A stretch of 64,000 nucleotides of DNA, taken from assembly GCA_030180135.1 (NCBI GenBank), contig CM058230.1, forward strand, positions 15,873,082 through 15,937,081. Reading direction: 5' to 3'. The notes under the pieces are model-generated. The model did no database searches, was not told the origin of the DNA, and worked only from the letters and a program-made list of their open reading frames with translations. This stretch comes from Orychophragmus violaceus (lineage: Eukaryota > Streptophyta > Magnoliopsida > Brassicales > Brassicaceae). Positions 43,301-52,632 of this stretch are shown here, in pieces. Positions within the stretch are counted from its first letter, which is position 1. Each line of letters opens with the position of its first letter. Position numbers and translations under genes: made by a program.

Positions 43301-44291
43301 TCAGCCTTCTACTGTTGCTGAGTGCCTGCATATTAGTACAAATATGAGCCCCACAACCAGTATCCATGACCCATGAGGTATTATCAGAAGTAGTTGTATT
43401 AACTTCTATAACAAAAATACCTGATGAAGAAGTCTCGAAAGTCTTCTTCTTTAATTCCTTTAGACCTTCCTGGAATTTCTTGCAATCTCTTCTCCAATGC
43501 CCCAGTTCTTTGCAGAACCTGCACATGTCAGTAGGCCCAGCCTTGGACTTGGGCTTGGGCTTTGGCGTGTCTGAGTCCACGACTTGGACACCCTTGGCCT
43601 TTCCCTTATCCTTAGCAGAAGACTTCTTAAACCCCTTGCCCTTTTGTACCATAAGTACATTGGGGTCCTTGGCGGTTTTCTTCAAGTTGGGCTCTGCAGT
43701 CTTGAGCATTCCGTGAAGCTCAGGCAGTGTCTTACTCAAGCCATGCATGTTAAAGTTCAGAATGAACTGATCATAGCTTGCAGGTAAAGACTGCAGAATG
43801 ATGTCGCAGGCAAGTTCCTGGCTGATTGGGCAGTCGAGTTTGTGAAGATGATCGAGATAACCCATCATCTTCAACACATGAGGACTCACTGCCGCATTCG
43901 CAGCCAACTTACAGTCCAAGAGGTTCTTAACTGTCTGGAACCTCTCGGTCCTAGCCTGCTCCTGAAAAAGCGATTTCAGGCTTGCCATGATCTCGATTGG
44001 AGACAATACACTTTCGAACTGCTTTTGCAGCTCTGGAGTCATTGTCACCAACATCAGGCAATAAACATCATTTTCATCTGACGAATGCTTTTCCCAAGCA
44101 TTGTGCAGAGTCCTGGCAGCATTGGCAAGAGGCCTCTCGGGGAGGGGATCTCGAAGGACATAATCCTTCTTCTCCTGCTTGAGGACCAGCCTCAAGTTCC
44201 TCGACCATGTCAGGAAGTTCGTTCCAGTCAGCTTCTCCTTCTCGAGAACAGACCGGATCGAGAACGTGTTTTGTGTGCTTGTAGTAGTCAT
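40314..44291 (-). CDS. Ty1/copia gag-pol polyprotein (C3)
   Basis: 1325 codons, ATG at 44291. Domains with approximate residues: gag 1-255; zinc knuckle CRFCKELGHWRRDC 257-270; aspartic protease WVMDTGCGAH about 307-316; pre-integrase H-H-C-C zinc region about 445-480 (LWHCRLGH...CEKCESC); integrase core about 500-650 with DDE residues in HTDVCGP, RSDRGGEY and NGVSERR; reverse transcriptase about 830-1080 with LYVDDILLLG near 998-1007; RNase H about 1190-1325 with STTEAEYIAAS and ADPLTKPLPR. All catalytic motifs look intact. Full length and a single frame are normal for Ty1/copia. The product would be processed by its own protease in cytoplasmic particles. The leader before the ATG is about 1.6 kb. 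Confidence 0.95.
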   Translation of the reverse strand: MTTTSTQNTFSIRSVLEKEKLTGTNFLTWSRNLRLVLKQEKKDYVLRDPLPERPLANAARTLHNAWEKHSSDENDVYCLMLVTMTPELQKQFESVLSPIEIMASLKSLFQEQARTERFQTVKNLLDCKLAANAAVSPHVLKMMGYLDHLHKLDCPISQELACDIILQSLPASYDQFILNFNMHGLSKTLPELHGMLKTAEPNLKKTAKDPNVLMVQKGKGFKKSSAKDKGKAKGVQVVDSDTPKPKPKSKAGPTDMCRFCKELGHWRRDCKKFQEGLKELKKKTFETSSSGIFVIEVNTTTSDNTSWVMDTGCGAHICTNMQALSNSRRLKQGQVELRVGNGAKVSALAVGTYLLSLPSGLILELNNCYFVPAISRNIISISLLDLEGYDFSVKNKLCSFNRNNLFYGSAPLTNGLYILDQSAPIYNINTKRFKPNEENRTFLWHCRLGHISEKRIKRLHSNGLLGSFDFESCEKCESCMMGKMTRAPFNKPNERASDLLGLIHTDVCGPMSTNARGNYQYFITFTDDFSRYGYVYLMKHKSESFEKFREFQNEVQNQLGKSIKALRSDRGGEYLSQEFSDHLRECGIVSQFTPPGTPQWNGVSERRNRTLLDMVRSMMSHTDLPISLWGYALLTAVFTLNRAPSKAVAKTPYELWTGEVPVLSYLRIWGCEAYVKRLISDKLTPKSDKCYFIGYPRETKAYYFYLRSENKIFVARDCNFLEREFLSKKDSGSKVLLEEIQDEQDTAQPNEEEQQEDLQEIVEPEPVVPEVRRSGRIRHEPERYQGFLVTDCHDLLIIDGDEPSNFNQAMMGPDSSKWRKATDSEMDSMSVNQVFSLVDLPVGVKAIECKWIFKKKIDVDGNVQIYKARLVAKGFRQVHGVDYDETYSPVAMMKSIRILLATAAFHDYEIWQMDVKTAFLNGILEEDVYMTQPDGYIDPKNAGKVCKLHKSIYGLKQASRSWNLRFDEAIKQFDFIRNEEEQCVYKKTSGSKIVFLILYVDDILLLGNDIPMLKSVKDWLGSCFSMKDMGEAAYVLGIRIYRDRPKRLIGLCQDSYIDKVLQRFSMKDSKKGFTPMVHGTTLSKKQSPTSAAELERMKNIPYASAIGSVMYAMICTRPDVAYALSMTSRYQSNPGENHWIAVKNILKYLRHTKDKFLVYGGSDVLEVSGFTDASFQTDTDDFRSQSGYVFCLNGGAVSWRSSKQDTVADSTTEAEYIAASEAAKEAVWIRKFIMELGVIPDAAEPLALFCDNNGAIAQAKEPRSHQKSKHVQRRYHLIRDIINRKEVKISRVPTDDNVADPLTKPLPRPKLEFLTEAVGIRNIEM

Positions 44292-45913
44292 ATCTGAAAT
44301 ATATAAATAAAAAGGTTATTAGTTATATGTTCAAAATGATTAATCTTGTATTAAAGTATAATATGATTAATCATGCATTATATTCAATAACCTAAGTTAC
44401 CCTCAATAGAATATAATGATTCCAAGATCCACATATAACTAAGATCAAAGTGGGCCACTGGCCGTCACCCAACCTTAGCTTATATCGGTAAGCCCTATTT
44501 CGGCTAATTATATCCGTGATATAACTCTTGGTTGTGAATCTGGGCCCGAGGCCCAATCCACCCTGATGTCTCAAGGCCCGGGACTCCCGATGGCCTAGTC
44601 AAGAAAACCGGACTATACAGTCATGTAATCATTAATGTCTGGGACTCCCAATGACATTTATGAATCACAAACCGTCTTACCCACGCAAAAGCAGACATCC
44701 TCACACTGTAAGGCCATGAATGCAATTGAATGGGCTTTGACAGCTGACATAGCCTGGACAAGACATCCAACGCTTGATATTGTTTGAGGTCCGTAGGTTT
44801 ATTAAATTTCATTCCCAAAATAGAAGATTACTATTTCGGGAAACTTTCTATTTATGGAAACCTACTATTTTAGGAAACTTTCTAAAACTGAAAACTTTCT
44901 AAAACCGGAAACTTTCTATTTTAGAAATTTCTTTAAAATCCAAAACCCGCAAATTCAGAAAATTCTAATTTTGGAAACTTTCTAATTTCGAAATTTCGGA
45001 ACTTTATAAATTTAAAATCGAATTTCATAATTTTATTTTATAAAATAAGTTTTAAATTTAAATCTGAAGAATGACTCAATTAATGGCCCAATTGTTTTAA
45101 CTTCTTGGCCCGAGGCCCAAGAATTGGTCCATGTCCAAGACATGACCCAATTGTCCAATTAATTGACATAACCGGTCTGGTTCATTAAAATTGGTCAAAC
45201 CAAATTTTAATTACTACGATGACCACAATTGCCAACCGGTTATTTACTAAACCGGATTTTCTCAATTTATTTGGTCCAACCAAATCAAATTAGAAATCCT
45301 GGTTTAGGCACTAAATCCAATATTTCTTTCGACATTGGATTTCTTATTCCGGTTTAACCAGATTTAATAAAATTATTAAAATCTGTTTATTAAACCAGAA
45401 CGTTGATTTTTAATTAAAATCTTAAACCGAGCCTTGAACCGAACCAAATTAGTCACGAACCAAAACGAGTTGGTTGTGACCTAATTTCCAGCCGCTAACC
45501 CTAGCCAACTCGATCCGAGATCGTGATGGCCGCGAACGGGACGGGACAGGGACGGTTCACGGACGATCGGGACGGATGCTCGGCTTGGACGGACGCGATC
45601 GGGACGCACGGACGGTACGCGGGATGCACGGTCGTGACGCGATGATCGATCGCGATCGTGTGAAACGATCCGATCCGATCCGTCCGACCGGCCAACCCAC
45701 CCGACCGTCCGACTCTCTCTCCCGACCGTCCGACCATACCATTTAGCCGATCCAAACCTGAGTCATATAGCTCAGTTTGCGATCTGTTTTAGTGTGTTTA
45801 GGGTTCTAATTCAGTTTCTTATGTGTTTTTCTTATCAGTAATGGATTCAAAACACATCTAAACAGATTAAACAACCTAAACAATGAATCTAAAACAAGAA
45901 ACCTAAGAACCAA
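44292..45913 (-). mobile_element. C3 leader with GC-rich block
   Basis: Non-coding DNA between primer-binding site and gag. It contains a block conserved with C2 (44395-44760), a stretch with at least five GGAAACTTTCTA-like motifs (44835-44995) and a strikingly GC- and CpG-rich block (45525-45745) built of CGGACG/CCGTCC words that C2 lacks. Confidence 0.7.
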
Positions 45914-45926
45914 TGGCTCTGATACC
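45914..45926 (-). promoter_or_regulatory. primer-binding site of C3, tRNA-iMet
   Basis: Minus-strand TGGTATCAGAGCC, two bases from the LTR. Confidence 0.9.
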
Positions 45927-45928
45927 AC

Positions 45929-46554
45929 TGTTGGAAAGTTTAGACTCTTGGTTCAATTCTCAGATTAGTTGAACCTACTAAACATGCATTAGATCTAGGT
46001 GTTCTTATTTAGAAACATATGATCTCACCTTTTACCTGTTTGTTTGCAGCGGAATTGAGAACAGGTCAATGATCAGGGAGATACACCGAGAGATGGATCC
46101 TCCAAAGGCTCACACACGCAATCACCGGAAACTGGCTGCTAGACCACAAGGAGGCTGGCGCAGAGAGAGGAGAGAGGCGCGGCTAGGGTTGGGTTCAGGG
46201 AGAAGAGAATTGGCTTTTAGTCATTTAAAAGCCTTCTCTTTCCCTTTTGGGCTTTTGGGCCCAATCTGATTAAATTCCATTTAATCAGACCCATTAGTCT
46301 TTCTCTCTTAGTACGACAAATGCCTAGCACTTTTGTCGTACTTCTGCTAAGCCGTTCCAACATTATTTCCAGCTAGCTTAAGCGTGTGACCCATATGGGA
46401 TCATACAATAAAGGCAATAAGTCCAAGACTTATAGATCATGAGCGGACTCTAGCAAGCCATCATGACCCCCAGCATTGTATGACTTATGTCTGATCACTG
46501 ACATACTCTTACGTTATAGAGACAGTACAGAGATTGCTGGACACAATTCCAACA
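45929..46554 (-). repeat. LTR of C3 (5' LTR in element sense)
   Basis: 626 bp, no difference seen from 38831-39456. Confidence 0.93.
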
Positions 46555-46980
46555 CGTCTCCCTCTGCGAGCTCGCCTTGTTGCTTGGGGTATCAACACTC
46601 CTATCTCCTGTTGTCTCTGCGATATCCACCCGGAGACACGTGACCACCTCTTTTGGCAGTGTGATTTCAGTAAGCACATCTGGTCCTCTGTTTTTATTCG
46701 CCTGGGATATTCTGATATTGTCTTCTCAAACTGGCATCAATTCTTCCACTGGTTGTCGCGGGTAACTCCCTCTGAGAAAGCTCTCTTGTGCAACCTGGTG
46801 ATTCAAACAACCGTTTACTTCCTATGGAAGGAGCGAAATGCTAGACTTCATTGCGGCCAAACTACCACAAAGGAAAACCTCTTCAAGTCAGTTGATAGAT
46901 GCGTCAAAGATATAATCCTCGCTCGGTCTGCCCAAAAGCAGTATGGCAATCTCCTTACTCACTGGTTCAGATTTGAGTAG
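46555..46980 (+). pseudogene. LINE ORF2, C-terminal zinc-binding region
   Basis: The LINE frame resumes after C3: the codons before 38830 (HLDRL) join to LRARLVAWGI after one copy of CGTCT is removed. It contains the RT zinc-binding motif CCLCDIHPETRDHLFWQC and the following TVYFLWKERNARLH. It ends TAG at 46980. No RNase H domain follows; the LINE ends in poly(A) about 160 bp later. Confidence 0.8.
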
Positions 46981-47238
46981 TCTCTAAGATTTTTGATCTT
47001 CTTGTTCTTCACCCGGTTTCGTTAGGCTTTTTTACTCTTTTTTTTTTGGGCCTCTTGAAACTTAATAGCTTTGCCGAGGTGATGTAAAACAAACCATTCT
47101 TTTTTTGGTATAAAATTTACATTTTATCAACAAAAAAAAAAATCACTTACCGAATTTTCTTGCTCTGCGCATTTTCTATGCGCGTCATTATCATCACTCA
47201 TGCCAATTTGATCGAAATATTTTTTATTATGGACCAAC

Positions 47239-47650
47239 ATAATTTCTGAATGAACTTCTATGGAGCAGTGCTAAATTTGTCACCAACACTTAACAACGAC
47301 GGTCAAAGGCTTCGAGCTTCTTGTAGCAATCAAGGTGTTTCCATGCATTGTCACCCGTGATGGTTTCTGTGAGTCTTGTACCACTTTCTCGAGATATGAA
47401 AGTGGCTCATTTTATACCTCCTTCGCTTATCTGTATCCCCAATAATATCGTTATCCATCTCGGCTTTTTGGTGAAACATAGAAATTAGTTAGGGTTTTGA
47501 TTAAAAATATGAATTGCAAATAGAAATTAGGGTTTGAATCGATGATATGTATATAAGCTTCTCATGAAGGTGTTACATTCAACTATTTTTACCTAACCCC
47601 ACCACCTAAATTTTTCACCCGATGGATCTTTATAATTCAAACAAAAGCTT
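47239..47650 (-). pseudogene. MLP-like pseudogene remnant
   Basis: The minus strand around 47290-47380 reads VTMHGNTLIATRSSKPLTVVV, resembling exon 2 of the MLP-like genes (VTMSIHGNLISQSFKTVKV). To the right, 47580-47640 matches the MLP upstream block (TTTTTACCTAACCCCACC, TTTTTCACCC). Stops and missing exons make it a relic. It shows that the TE block 18409-47142 lies inside the former MLP array. Confidence 0.45.
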
Positions 47651-47784
47651 CAGCATTTGCATTTTGCTTAACCCACACTCAATCAATAAAATATATAATA
47701 TGGTTTGTGATTTGTGAGTCAGCAAATTCTTTTTTCTTTTTTCTTTTTTGATCAAACTACCCAATTCATTCAAATAAAAGAGTT

Positions 47785-48495
47785 TTACACTCCAACAATG
47801 GAGGTAGATGCTGCAGCAAGAGCTGATTTAGCCAAAAAATCAGTTGCTACATTACATAATCTAGGAACAAAGACAAAGTCTAAGAAATCAAAGGATTTAC
47901 CGAAGTACAAGATATCAAATAAAAGGCTTACTAACTCCCCTCTACTCTCTTTGGACTTTAGAAAGGAAACCATTGTCAAGGAGTCTGAAAAAACGATGAG
48001 TGAGCGTGTATTAGCAGCCGAGGCTGTCATCACAGCCGTTCGAATAGCAAGTGCTTCTGCACCGAGCGCCGAAGTAACGAAGGACCGAGAAACAGAGATA
48101 TCTGGGAGAGATCCTCGGTCTGTGAAGGAAAAAGTACGGCCGATCCCACATACATTTGAGCTGGAGTTCCACGCCGCGTAAACATGAACATGGACCGTAT
48201 CAGCGCGAAGAGAAAGCCTGCTCGCAGAGAAGGAAGGAGCCCGCGGCAGATCATGGTGGAGAGGAGACGAAGTCGACGGCGATGCATTCGCTTCCTGCCA
48301 CTCTTTTGCCGCAGTAATAGCTCGGAGAAGAACTGATTTGGCATTGATACTGCAGTTCTCAAAACAGAGCAAATTTCGAGCCTTCCAAAGGGCCCACAAA
48401 ATCCATGGCCAAAGAGGAATAAAGAGGCTAGTCGGTGGTAGATTACGCGATAAGAGAAGACTGCGAAGGAGAGCTTGGATATTCTCCGGACTCAT
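47785..48495 (-). pseudogene. LINE RNase H domain (RVT_3 type)
   Basis: About 236 codons continuing the second LINE's ORF2 after a stop at 48664. LWPWILWALWKARN is the end of the zinc-binding region. The plant-type RNase H follows: VHVYAAWNSSSN, where the usual catalytic Asp of the DAAWN motif is Tyr; GAEALAIRTAV with the Glu; and VFSDSLTMVSFL with the next Asp. It ends LCNVATDFLAKSAL. Loss of the first acidic residue predicts an inactive enzyme. Confidence 0.75.
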
Positions 48496-48663
48496 AGCTG
48501 GACATGGCGTAATAGGGGTGATACTCCATACTGAAACTGCAAAAGAACACGATAGGACGGCATGTAAATAATCTTCAACACCACCACATTTCTTATATTC
48601 AAAGGCGGGCAGTCCCCGAGAAGAAAGATTACTGCTTACAGGAATAGCCTTTTTTGCTAACTT

Positions 48664-50523
48664 CTACAGAAAATCTTTGCTTTTTGGACAAGTTCTCAGA
48701 TTCCAGATGTTCTTTAACCAAGGGAATTCGTTTTGGGCAGGCACTAAACGGTTTGTGATACCCAGACCATAACCCGAACGTGTCTTGTATTGTTCCGACT
48801 TCTCCAGAAGCCAGATTAAAGAGTCACTTATGGGAGAGGAGCTAGTAACGATGTTCCGAATAGCACCCTCATACTGAGGTAGTAGAGACCTGATCTTTGA
48901 GAGATCCCATTCGTTAGTAATCGGACAGAGCAGATCACTAACCTTCATGTCGCATTGATTAAGGAGAGCCAGACCTATCGGAGTACATAACGGAATCGAT
49001 GGGATCCAAGGATCAGCCCAGATTTTAACCGCCTCTCCGCTTCCAATGGACCAGCAAAGGCCTTGCCGGAGTAAATCCCTTCCTTCCAAGATGCTGCGCC
49101 AGCCGTGTGACGCCGAGAGTGGAGACGGACAATTCATGAAGGAAGAGGAGTGACAGTACTTACCGAGAAGTACACGCGATAGTAAGGAGGATGGGTCTTT
49201 GAGAATTTTCCATCCAATTTTCGCAAGTAAGGAGTCATTAAAGATCTCTATGTCTCTAAAATCCAAACCATCGACATACTTTGGAAGAGATAAGGTAGAC
49301 CAAGCAACCCAACACATTTTCCGTTTCTTCGGATTTGCGTCCCACCAAAACCGGGTAAGCAAACACTGAATTTGCTTACATAGAGAGCGTGATAATTTGA
49401 AACACGACATAACGTAGGAGGGCATAGCATTGAGGACAACCTTAAGAAGGACTTGTTTACCCGCGCCGGAAATAAAGCGAGTAGACCAACTGTGAGATTT
49501 CTGTTTCATCTTATCCACAATAGCAACGAAAATATCCTTCTTCCTCCTCCCAAAGAATCCCGGTAAACCTAAATACTTTCCCACTCCACCTTCATTTGCA
49601 ATTCCCAGAGTTTCCTTAACTCTTCTTTTAACTTCCTGAGGAGTTTTCGCCGAGAAGGTGATAGAAGACTTATCCAAGTTAATCTTCTGCCTGGAAATGG
49701 CCTCATAATTGTCCAAGCTACTCTTGAGCGCAGAAACGGACCCCGGATTTGACTTCCCGAAGAACATGGTGTTGTCGACAAAAAGAAGATGGTTAAATGA
49801 AGGGCTTCCTCGAGCAACCTTAATACCCGTAAGGGAACCTTGAACTTGGGCTCTGGAGCAAAGAGCCGATAAAACCTCAGTGCATAAGATAAAGAGATAT
49901 GGCGAAATAGGGTCGCTTTGGAGAATACCTCGAGAGGGTATAACTTTACCCATAGGAGCACCATTGATGAGGAAGGAATAAGATACCGACTTCACACACT
50001 CCATAATCCAAGAGATCCATAAAGGAGAAAAACCTAACTTAGAAAGAACCGCCTTGATGAAACTCCATTCGATCCGGTTGTACGCTTTGCTCATATCAGT
50101 TTTCACAGCCATGGAGCAAAACTTTTTAGCCTCAGAGGTACGGAGAAAATGTAATGTCTCTTGTGTAATGAGAACATTATCCGTAATAGCCCTACCGGCT
50201 ACAAAAGCCGTTTGATTTTTGGAAATCAGATGTGGGAGAGGCGGTTTAAGGCGACGGGTCAAGATTTTTGCAATAATCTTATAGTGTGTGGTGTACAAAG
50301 CAATGGGGCGATAATCCGCTACCTTCCTAGGAGCAGAGATCTTCGCAATGAGCCTTACATGGGTCTCATTTTGCTGAGGATGGAGAACTCCAGAAAGAAA
50401 GAAAGCCCGGATATCCCGGAAAACATCAGAACCTATGTGATGCCAATAAGACTGATAAAAACGGGCAGAAAAACAGTCCGGTCCCGGTGCCTTATTCCCA
50501 TTGATAGAGAAGACCGCTTCCAT
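48664..50523 (-). pseudogene. LINE reverse transcriptase (second LINE)
   Basis: A 619-codon frame with RT motifs in order: NGNKAPGPDCFSARFYQ, VADYRPIALYTTHYKI, AVKTDMSKAYNRIEW, GILQSDPISPYLF and HLLFVDNTMFFGK. The catalytic FADD is FVDN, so the second Asp is lost. The maturase-like/zinc-binding part follows to PKSKDFL, then a stop. The upstream ORF2 codons at 50601-51279 are in other frames. Confidence 0.8.
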
Positions 50524-50600
50524 GATCTCATTGTCTTGCGGAATTGAACATAACAGCTAATTCATTTCCGGAGTTACCTTGCATTCAAGAACCTCATTCA

Positions 50601-51279
50601 CTAGATCAAAATCTGCGTTATTACCACTTGGAAGATTGCATTGAAATCGTCCATTATGACCGAAGCGATTTGCTTCTCTTCAAAGACCTCTGCGCCATTG
50701 ATGTCCTCTAGCACCGAGAGATTGTTTTGTAGACGTCTACTCCTCTTAATGGCATGGAAAAAACCAGTATTCCTATCACCTTTCTTCAACCATTGAATTC
50801 TACTCCGCTGCCTCCAGAATTTCTCCTCTTCTTCATATGCTTTTGCAAGCTTAGCAGTTTAGATCATCAATTAGAATCTGAGCCGGGGTTGGGGAGGATA
50901 TAGCTGCGTCTAGTTCCTCCTGAGTAGATTTGAGGACCAAATTGTTCTTGATATTCTGCTCTTTAGTCCATCTAATAATCTCTCTACGGCATCGGTTGAG
51001 CTTCTGAATAACCGAGTCTAACGGACAGCTATTCCAAGCTTCCTCAACCAAATTCGATACCTCCTCATTCTCTGTGAGAGACCTGTTGAATTTTAATATC
51101 CCCTTCTTATTCATTGAAGCATTGTTGAAATATGTCACAATTGATCTGTGATCAGAGCCCTCAAACCTGAGGTAACGACACCGGCCCATGGGAAAGCTCT
51201 CCGACCAAGAGCAATTCACCATAGACCTATCTAAGTGGGTCTGTATAAAGTGATCATATCGGGTTCCTCTCCAAGACAA
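50601..51279 (-). pseudogene. LINE ORF2 upstream fragments (end of endonuclease, linker)
   Basis: Two open pieces. 51279-50851 carries SWRGTRYDHFIQTHLDRSM and FEGSDHRSIVTYF, the end of the endonuclease domain. 50789-50601 carries KKGDRNTGFFHAIKRSRR, the region before the RT. They are separated from each other and from the RT by frameshifts. Confidence 0.75.
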
Positions 51280-51361
51280 ATGATCACAAATTCAAGTGAC
51301 GTGGTGTAGTTTTCAGATTTAATTTAATACATATCATATTTAGTAAAACAAGTGTAGTTTT

Positions 51362-52632
51362 TGTAACGTGGCATGCTCACAATCAGTTTCAGACGGTTTA
51401 GTCGATTGTGAGGATGAATTTGCCTTTAATGAGGCTGATGTGTCATCTGATATTCTCTTGATGGTGCTTATGTGTCGTGTGACTGGGCTGACACGTCTGA
51501 TTATGCATTCCACGTGTGTCTAGACTTTCCCTTAATAATGATGATGTGTTGTGTGATTAGGCGGACACGTTTGATTGTACATGCCATATGTGTTTAAACC
51601 GATTTAGTTGCTAGGTTTAGTTGTTAGGGCGAACTAGGGCTAACAAGGTTTGAATCGATTTTGTTTGGCTTCTATTTATAGGTGTCTTGAAACACCAAAA
51701 GAAGAGAGAGGAGGAGTAAGAACCTAGCCGGCGGCGGTTCTCCGGTGAGATTCCAGTGACCTCCGGCGACGGCGACGGTGAGATATGACCGGCGGTTGTA
51801 GAGAAGATCAAGTGGGTTCCACTGTTTTAAGTAGTGTGTGATTTGGGTTTAAGGTTGAAGAGTTATGGACTTTCTTGTGGCTCAAGTCAAGAAGAACACT
51901 AAGGTGTTCTTGAGTTTTTCTTTAGATCTTCAAAGAGTTTCTGGAAAAACTGGATGAATGTGATTATTCTGGATGAATAGAGAGAGAGAGAGGCTCGTGG
52001 GTGAGGCTAGAGAGAGGTTGAGAGGATTGAAATGATCCAACAATAAGTCTTTTTGGTGATAAGATGGGTTATTCCTTAGGTTCATGCACAAGAACCATGC
52101 AAATTCATGCAGCTAGAGAAGGTGACGCCATCTGGTGAAGGAAAACTGTCCTCTGAGGTGTCTTTGTGACAACAAATCAGGCAATTAACCCCCTAAACCA
52201 TCCCTTAATCCCTAATTCATCCATTGCTCGGTTTGCTCTGTTTCGTGTTTATTATTTTAGAACCTCCTTTTCTGTTCTCATAAATCTTAAAACCTCCAAA
52301 AACTGATTCGCCTTGATTTTAGATGAATTTAGAAACTTGAAATACTTGATTTGGAGTTCCGTAGCTCCCGTTATGAATTTCCGAAGTTTTCTCGGTTTAG
52401 TCGGTTTTCCATTCCGATAAACCGAAACACCCGTTTAAGCTCCGTTTCATCTATTTCTGGTCTTGTAAATGTTCTTTATGTTGTAAAATATGAACATTTG
52501 GCCCGTCTCGGCTTCCGTCTAAATATTTGGTAAAATTACGATTTTGCCCCTGAACTTTGACAAAATTACAATTTTACCCCTGTTGACTTTTCTTCTGTCT
52601 GTTGACCATATTTTTGAAAATAGGGTATTACA
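51362..52632 (-). repeat. LTR of a minus-strand gypsy element (C)
   Basis: The right edge is firm. In element sense the purine tract GTGGGGAAGAA is followed by TGTAATACCC, the usual start of a chromovirus-like LTR, at 52632. A minus-strand CTATAAATA (51673-51681) and AGCCGGCGGCGG-type leader fit U3/R. The left edge is an estimate placed at TGTAACG; it could be up to 60 bp further left. It is not alignable by eye with the LTR-like sequence at 62372-64000. Confidence 0.5.

Larger units (their letters stand above)
38831..46554 (-). mobile_element. Ty1/copia element C3, intact and very young
   Basis: 7724 bp inserted in LINE ORF2 with perfect 5-bp duplication CGTCT (38826-38830, 46555-46559). 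The two 626-bp LTRs appear identical by eye. The single polyprotein ORF of 1325 codons has no stop. A tRNA-iMet primer-binding site and purine tract are present. This is the only apparently autonomous element in the window and is probably competent or recently so. Confidence 0.93.
26740..47142 (+). mobile_element. L1-type LINE, split by copia C2 and C3
   Basis: Without the inserted elements the LINE is about 5.5 kb: 26740-28200, 35325-38830 and 46555-47142. It has ORF1 with zinc knuckles, ORF2 (endonuclease, reverse transcriptase, RT zinc-binding region) and a poly(A) run at about 47131-47142. The two insertion sites are proved by 5-bp duplications GACCC and CGTCT, after whose removal the reading frames continue. 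The 5' end near 26740 is an estimate. No convincing target duplication of the LINE itself was found. Several stops and a frameshift make it inactive. Confidence 0.85.
47730..51286 (-). mobile_element. second L1-type LINE, 5'-truncated
   Basis: The poly(A) tail is seen as a T-rich run at 47730-47750. A 7-bp direct repeat CAAATTC flanks the element (47723-47729, 51287-51293). Joining the flanks restores GTCAGCAAATTCAAGTGA, closely matching the unoccupied paralogous sequence at about 12728-12745 (GTCAGCAAATTAAAGTGA). The element starts within the endonuclease domain. Confidence 0.85.
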
